DNA from: Brachycybe producta
Lineage: Eukaryota > Arthropoda > Diplopoda > Playtdesmida > Andrognathidae
Direction of reading: 5' to 3'
NCBI GenBank assembly: GCA_036925085.1
Contig: JAUPFP010000001.1
Coordinates: forward strand, 21,797,437-21,861,436
DNA: 64,000 nt
The number at the start of each line of letters is the position of its first letter. Position 1 is the first letter of the stretch. Position numbers and translations under genes: made by a program. The notes beneath the pieces were generated by a model, which was given only the letters and a program-made list of their open reading frames with translations, ran no database searches and was not told the DNA's origin. Below, one piece after another: positions 24,464-35,400 of the stretch.

Positions 24464-27400
24464 TTTACCACCTATGTATAAAATGCCTAGGCAATATGCA
24501 AATCCACACTTTTTTTGCTAGTAAATATGCAAAATTCAGCAATTTAGGTCATGGACAAACAGAAATGTTTCAGGCAATTTTCAAAATCACTAACATTTCA
24601 GGCAATTTGCAAAATCACTATCATTTCAGGCAATTTGCAAAATCACTAACATTTCAGGCAATTTGCAAAATAACTAATGTTCTATGCAGTGCCAATTTTT
24701 TTAACTTTAAGGCAATGTGTTAAATACTCAGGCAATAGACAAAATTTAGGGCGTTTTAGGCAATGTGCAAAATTCGTAACTTATTTCAGAGAATATCTAA
24801 AATCACAAACTTTCCAGGCAACACACAAAATGACAACTTTTCAGGAAATTTGCAAATGATTTGCAAACCTTCGCGGGACAGATTTGCGAACCTTCGCGGG
24901 ACGGATTTGCGAACGCGCGCGGGACGGATTTGCGAACGCGCGCGGGACGGATTTGCGAACGCGCGCGGGACGGATTTGCGAACGCGCGCGGGACGGATTT
25001 GCGAACGCGCGCGGGACGGATTTGCGAACGCGCGCGGGACGGATTTGCGAACGCGCGCGGGACGGATTTGCGAACGCGCGCGGGACGGATTTGCGAACGC
25101 GCGCGGGACGGATTTGCGAACGCGCGCGGGACGGATTTGCGAACGCGCGCGGGACGGATTTGCGAACGCGCGCGGGACGGATTTGCGAACGCGCGCGGGA
25201 CGGATTTGCGAACGCGCGCGGGACGGATTTGCGAACGCGCGCGGGACGGATTTGCGAACGCGCGCGGGACGGATTTGCGAACGCGCGCGGGACGGATTTG
25301 CGAACGCGCGCGGGACGGATTTGCGAACGCGCGCGGGACGGATTTGCGAACGCGCGCGGGACGGATTTGCGAACGCGCGCGGGACGGATTTGCGAACGCG
25401 CGCGGGACGGATTTGCGAACGCGCGCGGGACGGATTTGCGAACGCGCGCGGGACGGATTTGCGAACGCGCGCGGGACGGATTTGCGAACGCGCGCGGGAC
25501 GGATTTGCGAAGCGCGCGGGACGGATTTGCGAAGCGCGCGGGACGGCTTGCGAAGCGTGCAAAAAGGCTTGCAAACTACAGAAAGGCTCTATAAGGTTCG
25601 CAAATCTGTCCCGCAAAGGTTCGCAAATCCGTCCCGCAAAGGTTCGCAAATCCGTCCCGCAAAGGTTCGCAAATCCGTCCCGCAAAGGTTCGCAAATCCG
25701 TCCCGCAAAGGTTCGCAAATCCGTCCCGCAACGGTTCGCAAATCCGTCCCGCAAAGGTTCGCAAATCCGTCCCGCAAAGGTTCGCAAATCCGTCCCGCAA
25801 AGGTTCGCAAATCCGTCCCGCAAAGGTTCGCAAATCCGTCCCGCAAAGGTTCGCAAATCCGTCCCGCAAAGGTTCGCAAATCCGTCCCGCAAAGGTTCGC
25901 AAATCCGTCCCGCAAAGGTTCGCAAATCCGTCCCGCAAAGGTTCGCAAATCCGTCCCGCAAAGGTTCGCAAATCCGTCCCGCAAAGGTTCGCAAATCCGT
26001 CCCGCAAAGGTTCGCAAATCCGTCCCGCAAAGGTTCGCAAATCCGTCCCGCAAAGGTTCGCAAATCCGTCCCGCAAAGGTTCGCAAATCCGTCCCGCAAA
26101 GGTTCGCAAATCCGTCCCGTAAGGTTCGCAAACAATTTGCAAATTGCCTGAAGTAAGAATTTTGCACATTGCCTAAAACACTGAATTTTGTCTATTGTCT
26201 GAGAAATTCTGGATTTAACACATTGCCTGAAAAGTTAAAAAAAATTGGCACACTGCCTAGAAAATTAATTATTTTGCACATTGCCTGAAAAGTTAGGAAT
26301 TTTAAAGATTGCCTGGAAAGTTTGTGATTTTACACATTTTATGAAAAGTCGATAATTTTGCACATTGCCTGAAGTTAGGAATTTTGCACAATGCCTAAAA
26401 CTCTGAATTTTGTCTATTGCCTGAGAAATTCTGGATTTAACACATTGCCTGAAAAGTTAAAAAAAATTGGCACACTGCCTAGAAAATTAATTATTTTGCA
26501 CATTGCCTGAAAAGGTAGTCATTTTAAAGATTGCCTGAAAAGTTTGTGATTTTACACATTTTATGAAAAGTCGATAATTTTGCACATTGCCTGAAGTTAG
26601 GAATTTTGCACATTGCCTAAAACTCTGAATTTTGTCTATTGCCTGGGAAATTCCGGATTTAACACATTGCCTGATGATTAGTATGCACATGACCTAAATT
26701 GCTGAATTTTGATTATTTACTAGCAAAAGAGTGATTTTGCAGATTGCCTAGGCATTTTATACATTGGCCGTAACATACATATTTATTCATATATACACAC
26801 ACAGATACATATAAATAATAGTGAATATGACATCATGTTCAAAAATAGCATTTGAATGTGACACTACATACATCCTTGGATAGATTAGATGGCTTGATGT
26901 TTCTCTATATAGAAAATACATTATTATTCTTTTTGTAATGTCTCCCTTGTTTATAAAATGTAGGCTGTCTGTTTCCATGGCAACCTACCAACTATGTTGA
27001 GACATAGCCTCCTATCAGGAGTTATGAGAGGCTATAGTTGAGAGGAATACAATCGAAATTTTATGCTGTCTCTTCTTTTCCTTCTTGCTGTTTTCTAATT
27101 TTTAAATTTACCCATCCCACCTTTTAGCAGAAACATGGCTCCAATTTTAAATTTGACAGTTACTATTGCATACTATAGACTATAGTAACTCTATAGCAAA
27201 TGCCTACAACTTGAAATTTGATGCCAACGGTTTTTTTCATGAACTTGAAGGTAAGTTTCTAAGGTTATATATGAATATTTCAGCATAAAATTTTAGATAT
27301 TTATAAAACCCCACCAGATCTTTTAGTTGGATTGAACAGATTTTTTCTAGCATGCATGGAAATAGAGAAAATTAAGTTTTTGTCAGCACTTAAACCCACC

Positions 27401-28429
27401 AAAAACAAATATGGCGGGTCAACATTTTTCAGGTAAAACATACAGTTTTCATAACAAAATATAATAAGAGAATATACATCCATTGTAGCCTCTAATGCAT
27501 CCCCCACAAAAATTTACCATTTATACATAAGCTGCATATCATATTAGAGAATAACCATAACGTCCTATATACATAATAAACGATGCGAGCACCCTCTATG
27601 AATATTTTTCAGAAATTCACCTACTTCACAACCCTCTTTTAAACACTTGAGTTTCTGTTTTGTCAGCTTGATGTGGCCTTAAAATAAAACTTTCTATCGA
27701 AGTTTGGAAAAATATCTAAAATCATAAATAAGTTTAGTACATTCATGTATTATTCTAGTTTTTAACAATCTTTAAATTTATTCCAAATGCTTTTTTTTTT
27801 TGTTAATTTTGCTATTTTTTTTTCTCTATAAAACACTTTTTTACTTCAAGTTGCTTCTAAATGTTTTAAGTTTAGCTTTGTTTTAAGCATAGTTTTTTCG
27901 AATGTCACATGTTTATCGTAAGAAAGATAGAAAGGTTTTTCACAAATATGTTTCGATAAAGTTTATTTTGAAAGATATCATGAAAATACTTTCAGGGTGT
28001 TATTTTACTCTTCAGTTTGCAACAAAATCTGAATTTCTTCGTAAAGTTGCTTTTTTAAAAAAAAAAAAATAAATTAATAACTGTTTCGTACACCTGGAAA
28101 GTTACTAAAAAAAACTGAAATCTTTCAATTAATATTCTTTTGAAATAATTGTCCAAAATGAAAAGTAAACCTGTTTTAAATATTTCATGCAGGAGAAGTG
28201 TCTTTCGGTTGTCGGTCCGTAAATACATCCATCTACAGAACAGTGGAACTGATTTACGGTTCCTTTTTTTGCAAAGTGTCTCTGAAAGAAGAAAAAAACA
28301 AAATGCGGATCTCGTAAGCTCGGTTCGGTGAGTTCGGATTCTAATTCAAACCTTTCGGTTCTTTACGACACTTTCACTCGTGGTTGGTTTCAGTTCTTCC
28401 TCGGTCGGAACAATCTTTTGGACCATCAT
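20497..28429 (-). CDS. ATMIN: ATMIN / ASCIZ zinc-finger transcription factor
   Basis: ATMIN (ASCIZ) activates transcription of the dynein light chain LC8 (DYNLL1), which in turn binds its TQT motifs and damps its activity. Exons are 28429-28352 (26 codons), 28281-28171 (37 codons) and 21888-20497, all in phase 0, about 526 residues. C2H2-type fingers cover roughly residues 38-120: FHCSVDGCIYG, then HYRKVHAEKIFSCSKCQMKF, then CGKQFNCSCGSVFNKREALL with THAYRKQHELPAEQ, closely like human ATMIN. The rest is disordered and carries about eleven TQT motifs (for example SIETQTEVDF, DIQTQTSEDL, METQTSDLF, NIQTQTVYDF, METQTFLSF), the expected LC8-binding pattern. The first human zinc finger has no counterpart in the short exon 1, so either it is lost or an upstream exon was missed. 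The 6.3 kb second intron holds a giant fold-back element. Confidence 0.9.
21980..22218. repeat. Family A palindrome in ATMIN intron 2
   Basis: Starts with GAAAGTGTTTTAGAAACTAG and ends CTATCCTTCTAGTTTCTAAT. The halves contain TATCTTTCAAAATAAAC and a degenerate complement. It abuts the family B element that follows. Confidence 0.75.
22210..22697. mobile_element. TIR element, family B, nearly complete
   Basis: The left end has CCACATCAAGCTGACAAAAA and the right end TTTTGTCAGCTTGATGTGGA followed by TCCGGCC, an inverted match. It is about 485 bp long and contains the internal landmarks CTATAGCTGTCCCTACGTA and CAGACAAGAGTTGACAAAA. No transposase. Confidence 0.78.
22698..23252. mobile_element. Second family B element, interrupted by the giant fold-back
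   Basis: The sequence from ACATTTCTGCGACTTCTGTG to about 23250 repeats the family B interior and stops at AATTTGTCTCTTA. The expected remainder (GAGTTTCTGTTTTGTCAGCTTGATGTGG) is found instead at 27648-27677, on the far side of the fold-back element. This implies that the fold-back inserted into it. Confidence 0.7.
24408..24458. repeat. (TA)n microsatellite
   Basis: About 24 TA dinucleotides in an uninterrupted run within the left arm of the giant fold-back element. There is no matching long TA run at the corresponding place in the right arm (near 26780-26820 there is only a short TA/CA-rich patch). Confidence 0.95.
24858..25560. repeat. 23-bp tandem array, left arm
   Basis: From 24904 to 25501 there are 26 apparently identical 23-bp units, each GATTTGCGAAC followed by GCGCGCGGGACG. 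Degenerate units flank them at 24858 and 24881 (with CCTTCGCGGGAC) and after 25502. The CGCGCGC core is far more GC-rich than its surroundings. All frames stay open because 23 is not a multiple of 3 and no unit supplies a stop, which explains the long overlapping frames here. Confidence 0.97.
25597..26135. repeat. 23-bp tandem array, right arm, inverted
   Basis: About 23 units of TCGCAAATCC then GTCCCGCAAAGGT, period exactly 23 (25621, 25644 and so on to 26104), with one variant near 25735 (CAACGG). Read on the minus strand the unit is GATTTGCGAAC plus CTTTGCGGGACG. It therefore equals the left-arm unit except in the central six bases. A spacer of about 40 bp with shortened units separates the arrays. 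Confidence 0.97.
26150..26770. repeat. GCACATTGCCTGAAAAG repeats, right flank of arrays
   Basis: Units of about 28 bp carry TTTTGCACATTGCCTGAA. A block of about 212 bp is itself duplicated (for example ATTGGCACACTGCCTAGAAA at 26246 and 26466). The left flank 24486-24850 holds the complement (TTTCAGGCAATTTGCAAAAT). Part of the fold-back structure. Confidence 0.85.
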
Positions 28430-29471
28430 TTTACTTTTTTTTGTTGTTGGGTGATTTCCTATACATAAAATACCAAAGACATTCATTAACATTGGATCAA
28501 GTCACTACCACTGTATAACATTGGGTGACGTCACTCATTGAATAACATTGGGTGACGTCACTCATTGAATAACACCAGATGACATGACACCCATTGAATA
28601 ACACGTAATGACGTTCACCCACTGAATAACTTTTTAGCACATTCTGTTATTCATCGTTTTATCTATCAGTGTAACGTCATATGTATAGAAATATATGGAC
28701 ATGACGTCACGTCGCTGGATAACCGAGTATGCGATTTTAATGACATCATTTCTATTGAATAACACAGCATGACGTTATTCCTATTGAATAACACGAAATG
28801 ACGTCATTCCCATTGAATAACACGGAATGACGTCATTCCCATTGAATAACATTAAAGTGACGTCACCGCAATCGAACAGCATTGTTGTGATGTTATTTTC
28901 ATTAAATAACGTGCAACTGTTTTTAAGTATACTTTTAATTATAATTGGGGCATACTTTTTCTCCCAAAATCATAAATTTATTTTGTAATTGGCGCTTTTT
29001 ATATAAAAAATAATTCATGCAGTTGAAACTAGATGGCGCTACTGTACGTTTTGGCGGGAATTGTAATCGACATGCTCAATGGCGGATACGTGACGTCACG
29101 ATTTAATCGTTTTCATGAAAGGGAACTAGTAATTTTTAGGATTATAAAAGGGGCACTTCAAGGCCCTAGTTGCGGCCCAAATCGACACTAAATGATTGCA
29201 AATTACGAATTCATTATCTTATATACGATTCTACGTTTCTGAACGGCGAAACAAGCTTAAAAACACAGCTTTAAGGCAAGAAAAAGCGGATAAAATCGAA
29301 GCAAATCGCGTCTTTTGTTTGACGTCTATTTGGCCCGTTGTGGCCCTCGCGTTGAGAAACTCAAAGAGCACGCGCGCGGACGAGATCCGGAGATAAGCAG
29401 CACGTGCTCTTTCTTCGTGCACGTGCGTCTCGTGCTCTGACATATATATTTTTTTTCGCGCCAAAAAAACG
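28430..29471. promoter_or_regulatory. Divergent ATMIN / Dscam promoter zone with CRE-rich minisatellite
   Basis: Between 28485 and 28900 a tandem repeat of about 28-30 bp reads ATTGAATAACA then three to five bases and a TGACGTCA-type site. Perfect TGACGTCA palindromes occur at about 28523, 28552, 28701, 28799, 28828 and 28857, with another (GTGACGTCACG) at 29090. The last 170 bp before the Dscam ATG contain CACGTG-type sites (AGCACGTGCT near 29399, TGCACGTGCG near 29419). No coding exon seen. Confidence 0.65.
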
Positions 29472-32400
29472 ATGTTTCCGGTTTGTGTTTTCGCGTTGTT
29501 TCTCACCTTTTACGTTAAAACAATCGTTTCAGGTAAGAATTCTAATCACAAAACGATGAAATTGCATCGTTAATTTAACGCTGTGCCGACAAAATCACGA
29601 TTTTAACGGTTGAATTTATCAGTTTACAGTTTGAAATCAGCGGCAAAATATCAGATTTCTAGATAATAAATGCGGAAATATGACTTGAAATGCGACAACT
29701 GCAATCACGGTTTTTTTTTCGTTGTACAGTCGAGGTCAAAAGTTCGGAATTTTTCAATGACCCTCGCCTTCCTAGCGCGCTAGGTTGCGCTACGCGTGAC
29801 TCAATCACGTTACTGTTATGAGAATCAACTAAGACTGTCATGACAGTAATGGGAGAAAGAGTTTATAGCAATTTAAGCTACTGTTATGGCAATTAAGTTG
29901 TCTTAATAATCAGCTGATTAAGCAAAATGGAAAGAAACTAGAAAGTGTTTTAGAAACTAGAAGGGTAGTTTAATCACTTAAAAGTAATTTTCATGTTTTG
30001 CTATCTTTCAAAATAAACTTTTTATAGACAAAAAATTATTAAAACTCACATAAAAAGTTTATTTTGAAAGATATTAAACATGAAAATACCCTATTAAGTG
30101 ATTGAGCTACCCTTCTAGTTTGTAAAATACTTTCTAGTTTCTACATTCAAGTTTTATTTTGCACCTATTTCTATTGTTATAAGAAAATATTTTCATTAAA
30201 CTATTGTTATAAACTTGAAAAACTTGATTAATTACGGTTTTTTTTTCCAATCAAAAACACTGGTTAGAGGCTAGAACTCTAGTTGATAACTTATAGTAAC
30301 CAGACATCTAGCCTCTAACCAGCCTTTTGATAAAAAAAAGCATAATTGCACTTTAATGATGATTCCTTCACAATTGGCACTTGGGCCACAGATTGAGAAA
30401 CATTGTCTTGACACTGCATAAAAATCCGAGCCCTAATCATAACGTAGTGTTATAGATAGCTACTGCTATAACATTTATTGTTATGACTAGGGTCCGGATT
30501 TTCATGCAATATCAAGCAAAATGATGTTTCTCAATCTGTGGCCCAAGTGCCAATTGTGAAAGATCAATCCCAGTTTAGAACAACCAACAATTGTTTTATA
30601 TAACAAAAATACCTGGTTAGAGGCTAGAATTGTATTTATTCTTCCAGACAACTAGCCTCTAACCAGCCCTTTTGATTTGAAAAGAACATAATTGCAGTTA
30701 AGTTACTCTAATGATGATTACTTAACAATTGGCACTTGAGCCACAGATTGAGAAACATTTTGCTTGATTTTGCATGAAAATCCGAACCCTAGTTATGACA
30801 ATATTTTTCATAATTTTAAAGAAATACTAAACTCTTCAATATTAGAAGAAAAAATTATTATAATTTTTTCGTTTTCTCGTTGATGAAATTAGTTCAAGTG
30901 ATCGAAGGTCCCGAGTTTGTTTCGGAACCACCGTCAAGATCGGACTTTTCAAACAACACCGGAGCTAAATTGGAATGTTCGGCTCGTGGAACTCCGCAGC
31001 CGACTGTTGTATGGACACTTCTAGATGGCAACGCAGTTACGGATGTCTCTAATCTACGCCAGGTTCTATCCGATGGGACGATCACTTTTCTTCCGTTTCG
31101 AGCCGAGCATTTTCGGCCAGATGTTCATACGGTCGGTTATCGTTGTGTTGCATCGAATGCGGCTGGAACTATCGTAAGCCACGATGTTCATATCAAAGCA
31201 GGTTCGCAATTATATTTTCGTATAAAAAACAGGATTTTACTATGAATTGAAGAAATCGAATCGGCATTCTTTTTTATTGATATGAATCATAATTTTTGTT
31301 GACAAAAATGTCGAAAATTATTATTTCATATTAGAATAATATTAATAAAAAATATAATAATTGTTGTTGAATTTAAAAAAACAAACCTAGGATTTTCGTT
31401 GAAGAAAAATATAAAAATTGTAATTTTTATTAAGAGAAATATAAAAAGTCACAATTTTTATTTAAGTTATTTTAAAAAATAATGATTTTTTTGATAAAAG
31501 TAACCAAAAATGGCATAATTCTTGGTTAAGAAAAAATCAAAAAAGGTATAATTTTTGTTAAAACTATTTTAAAAAAGCATAATTTTTGTTAAAAATATTT
31601 TTTTAAAAGGCATATTTTTATTAAAAATATTCAAAAGGCTTAATTTTTGTTAAAAATATTCGAAAACGGTTTAAATGGCATAATTTTTGTTAAAAATAAT
31701 CAAAAAAGACAAATTTTTGTTAAAAAAATAATCAAAAAAGGCGTAATTTTTGTTAAAAATATTTTAAAAAAGCATAATTTTTGTTAAAATATTTTTTTAA
31801 AAAAGGCAAATTTTTTTTTAAAAATATTCAAAAAGGCTTATTTTTTGTTAAAAATATTCAAAAACGGTTTAAACGGCATAATTTTTGTTAAAAAATAATC
31901 AAAAAAGGCGTCATTTTTGTTAAAAATAATCAAAAAGTAATTATTTTTTTGTCAAAAATATGCAAAAATTAATTATTTTTTATAAAAAAAATATTCAAAA
32001 ACGCATAATTTTTGTTAAAAATATTCAAATAATATTTAATAAAAAAGTTAAATTTTGATTCAAAAATAATAATCAAACATTTGGGGGAAAAATGAAGATT
32101 TTAATTTTTGAAACAAATTTTAAAAAAATTACGTTTTTCCTTTCTATCAAAATAAATAACTTGCCGTTTGTGTCTTGTCTTTTTCAGTTTTGGCTGTGGA
32201 ATACGACGTGCACGTGTACGACGAGTACGCAATAAACGGAAACACGGCAATGTTGAAATGTCACATTCCGAGTTTCTTGAGGGATTACGTTTCGGTTGTT
32301 TCGTGGATTCGTGACGATACGATGAAGATAATGGCCACCATGGACACGGGTCGGTTCCCCCCCCCCCCCACCACTTAAATCACGGCTTACGTGGTTCTTA

Positions 32401-35400
32401 ACATGTAAACGGAACCCATTCTGTCTTTCAGAGAAGCAAAATGAAGAGAAACTTGAATGTGTTTTAGAAACTAGAAGGGTAGCTCAATCACTTAAGGATA
32501 TTTTCAAGTTGATATCTTTCAAAATAAACTTTTTATGTCAGTTTGAAATAGAACCTAATATAAGCAAGATGATATTTTTTAATATTTGTCTAAAAAAAGT
32601 TTATTTTGAACAAGATATTGAACATGAAAATATCCTTAAGTGATTGAGCTACCCTTCTAGTTTCTAAAACACTTTCTAGTTTTTCTTAATTTTGCTCTTG
32701 TTGAGAGACAGAGAAGCTGCTCGTAAACCATCTTAAACGAACCAGTTACGGTTTCGATCTAAACTCTAAAAGTAACAGGTCGATCTTAAATTTTGCGCGA
32801 TTTTTTTCCTTTTTTTTTCTTCCCCACAGATGGTAAATTTTGGTTGTCTCCTCATGGAGATCTTTACGTAAAAGATGTCGGAACATCGGACAAGGGAAGT
32901 AGTTACAAATGTCAAACGTTTCATCGGTTGACCGGTGAAACTAGGACCAGTTCCACGACGGGTCGGCTCATTGTCACGGGTTGGTTCAACCTAACTCTCG
33001 TCTTTGTGATTTTTATCTGTTTTAAAAGTGATCAGATGGTTCAATTTGAATTTGAATGATTACTCTGCAAGCAGCCCAGAGGGCATGTAGCAGAGGGACA
33101 ATTTAGTCCAAAAGCAGCAGCATTGTCAAAATAAACATTTTTTTTCAAGTTGTGGTTCAAATTGCAAGTTTTGTGGAATTCATTTTTGTGTGATTCGTAT
33201 TTTCTGATTTCGTAGAACCGAGAGACAACATTCCGCCTAAAATTGTTGATAGTGGGCCGTTGACGGTTTCCGTAAGAGAGAAGGAAACCGCTTTCTTGCC
33301 GTGTATCGCTCAGGGATATCCGAAGCCGAAAACTACGTACGGAAGAGGCTAGAAAGCCGCATGGAAAGTATTCTAACTTTGGCTTTTTGTTTTTTGCTTT
33401 CTCGTACTCGTACGTTTCAAGGTGGTTTCAGAAGAAAGAGTCGCAAGACGTTCCTCTAGTGTCGTCTCGTATCAAAGTGACCAATCAGGGTTTAATCATT
33501 CACGGAGCTCACAGTTCCGACAACGGACTCTACGTGTGTCAAGTCAGTTCCAGCACGTGGACGACCACAAGAGAAATCAAACTTCAGGTTATCGGTGAAT
33601 TGAAACTTCGTCTGTTTTACAGTTGCCACTTTTTATGGACTGCGTCAAAGTTTTAAGAAGAAATTTAAAGTTTTTTTACAAACTAGAAGAGTAAAAACAT
33701 TCATTTAGGAGGGAATGCAAAGTTTTGTACAAACTAGAAGAGTAAAAGAATGATTTTAGAGAGAATTCAACAAGAAATTGGATGTGTTTTAGAAACTAGA
33801 AGTGTAAAATGGATTATTTAAGAGGGGATTTAGAAAACAATTGAAAATGTTTTAGAAACTAGAAAGGTAAAAGAAATGTATTAAATTGACGAAATTTAAG
33901 AAGAAATTGAAATTGTTTTAGAAACTGGAAGATTAAAATGAACCATTTTAAGAGGGAATTTAAGAAGAAATTGGAAGTGTTTTAGAAACTAGAAGAGTAA
34001 GATGGAAGTATTAAAAAGAAGAAATTTACAAAGAAATTGAAAGTGTTTTAGAAACTAGAAGAGCAAAATGAGTCATTTAAGAACGAATTTAAGTAGAAAT
34101 TGAAAGTGTTTTAGAAACTAGAAGGGTAAAATGAGCCATTTAAGAGGGAGATAATAAATAATAAAACAGAAAAATAAACTCAAGTGTTTTATTACATTTT
34201 GCTAAAACATTGAAATAATATCGCGAATTTTAACAAACACGTTTTTTTTTTAATTTTACACAATGATAAATAATTTTTTGACGCAAATGCTAAAGAAAGT
34301 GTCTGATTTTGCACTTTTCTGAGAAAAAAAAACCCTTAGCTTCAATAAGATATCTTAAGACTTATTTGAAAAAATGGACTTTTGATTGTTTCAGATCTTG
34401 TTGAAATCAAGATCGACCCTTTGAAACAGACTTTAAACGTAGGCCAGTCTTTGGCACTTCATTGTGAAGTTCCGAGACGCGAAACGGCTCAGATAACTTG
34501 GTTTAAAGACGGGCATTCGATAACTAAATCACACGTCCTCATATCTTATCACGGAAGTTCTTCCGAACTGAAGATCGATTCGCTCAAATCGGAGGACAAA
34601 GGAATGTATCAGTGTTTTACGCAGAGTGGTGATCAAGTGGCTCAGGGTGCAGCACAAGTGTCTCTCGGCGGTACGAAAAATCGTTACGATTTATTTTTCG
34701 AGTAGCTTTATGTTGATCTCGTTTTTTGTCGTTTCAGATTTTCATCCGGAAATTTTGACTGCGTTCGAAGGATCTACGCAAGAACCCGAAACTCCAATCG
34801 TCTTGAGTTGTTCTTCGATCGGTAATCCCGAACCGATCATAACTTGGTTTCTGGATGGTGTTAGCTTGAATGGCGACGGACATCATTTGACGATCGAAAA
34901 TAGAGTCGATAACGACGGAAACAAACACAGCGTACTTAAGATCGAACGATCTAGAACCGATGACGGAGGACTCTATTCGTGCGAGACGAGCAATCGGCTT
35001 GGAAAGACTCGAAGTTCCGCCAGAGTCAACATTTACGGTACGTGTTTGATGGTAAGTGCTGTAATTGCCTTACCCCCAGCTCTTTCGCTTGTTTGCTTAT
35101 ATTTTTATCGTAAAATTTTAATTTATCAAAAGTAACTGGATAATAGTGGGTATATTATTAATTTTAATGATTAATAACTTACGTGATGTTCATATTTTAA
35201 GACGACGGCGTTTGAAAACGACTACACTTTGCGCAGAATAGCTTCAAATGCACTAGGGCTTGCGTATATTCTTAGATGTCGTGAAAATGCCTCAACTGGC
35301 CCAAGAATTTCCCCAAAAGCTTAAAAAAAGTGAAAAATTTCAGTAATTTCTAAAAATTCTTAAAAATGGAAAGAAAGAAAAAAAGCAAAATTCAGTCTTT

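Larger units (their letters stand above)
23250..27646. mobile_element. Giant 4.4-kb fold-back element
   Basis: The two halves are inverted copies with moderate divergence. Matching pairs include GAGGGTTACAGAG (23259) with AACCCTCTTTTAA (27632); GTTGACCGCCATGATTG (23850) with ATGGCGGGTCAAC (27410); AGATCTGGTGGAGTTTTATAAA (first part, 23957) with TTTATAAAACCCCACCAGAT (27300); AAAGGTGGGATGGGTAAAT (24200) with ATTTACCCATCCCACCTTTT (27105); and GGTTGCCATGGAAACAGACA (24346) with TGTCTGTTTCCATGGCAACC (26967). The centre holds two inverted 23-bp arrays. No open frame outside the arrays looks like a transposase, so it is non-autonomous. A TTAA or TTA target duplication is possible. Confidence 0.8.

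Noticed and set aside
24858-26135. CRISPR-like appearance of regular short repeats
   Set aside because: The units abut directly without spacers, and the setting is an animal intron.
24763-26169. Several overlapping open frames of 190-460 codons on both strands
   Set aside because: They are read-through of the 23-bp arrays. The unit has no stop in any frame, and three units make a 23-residue repeat. Frames on both strands are equally open and resemble no protein.
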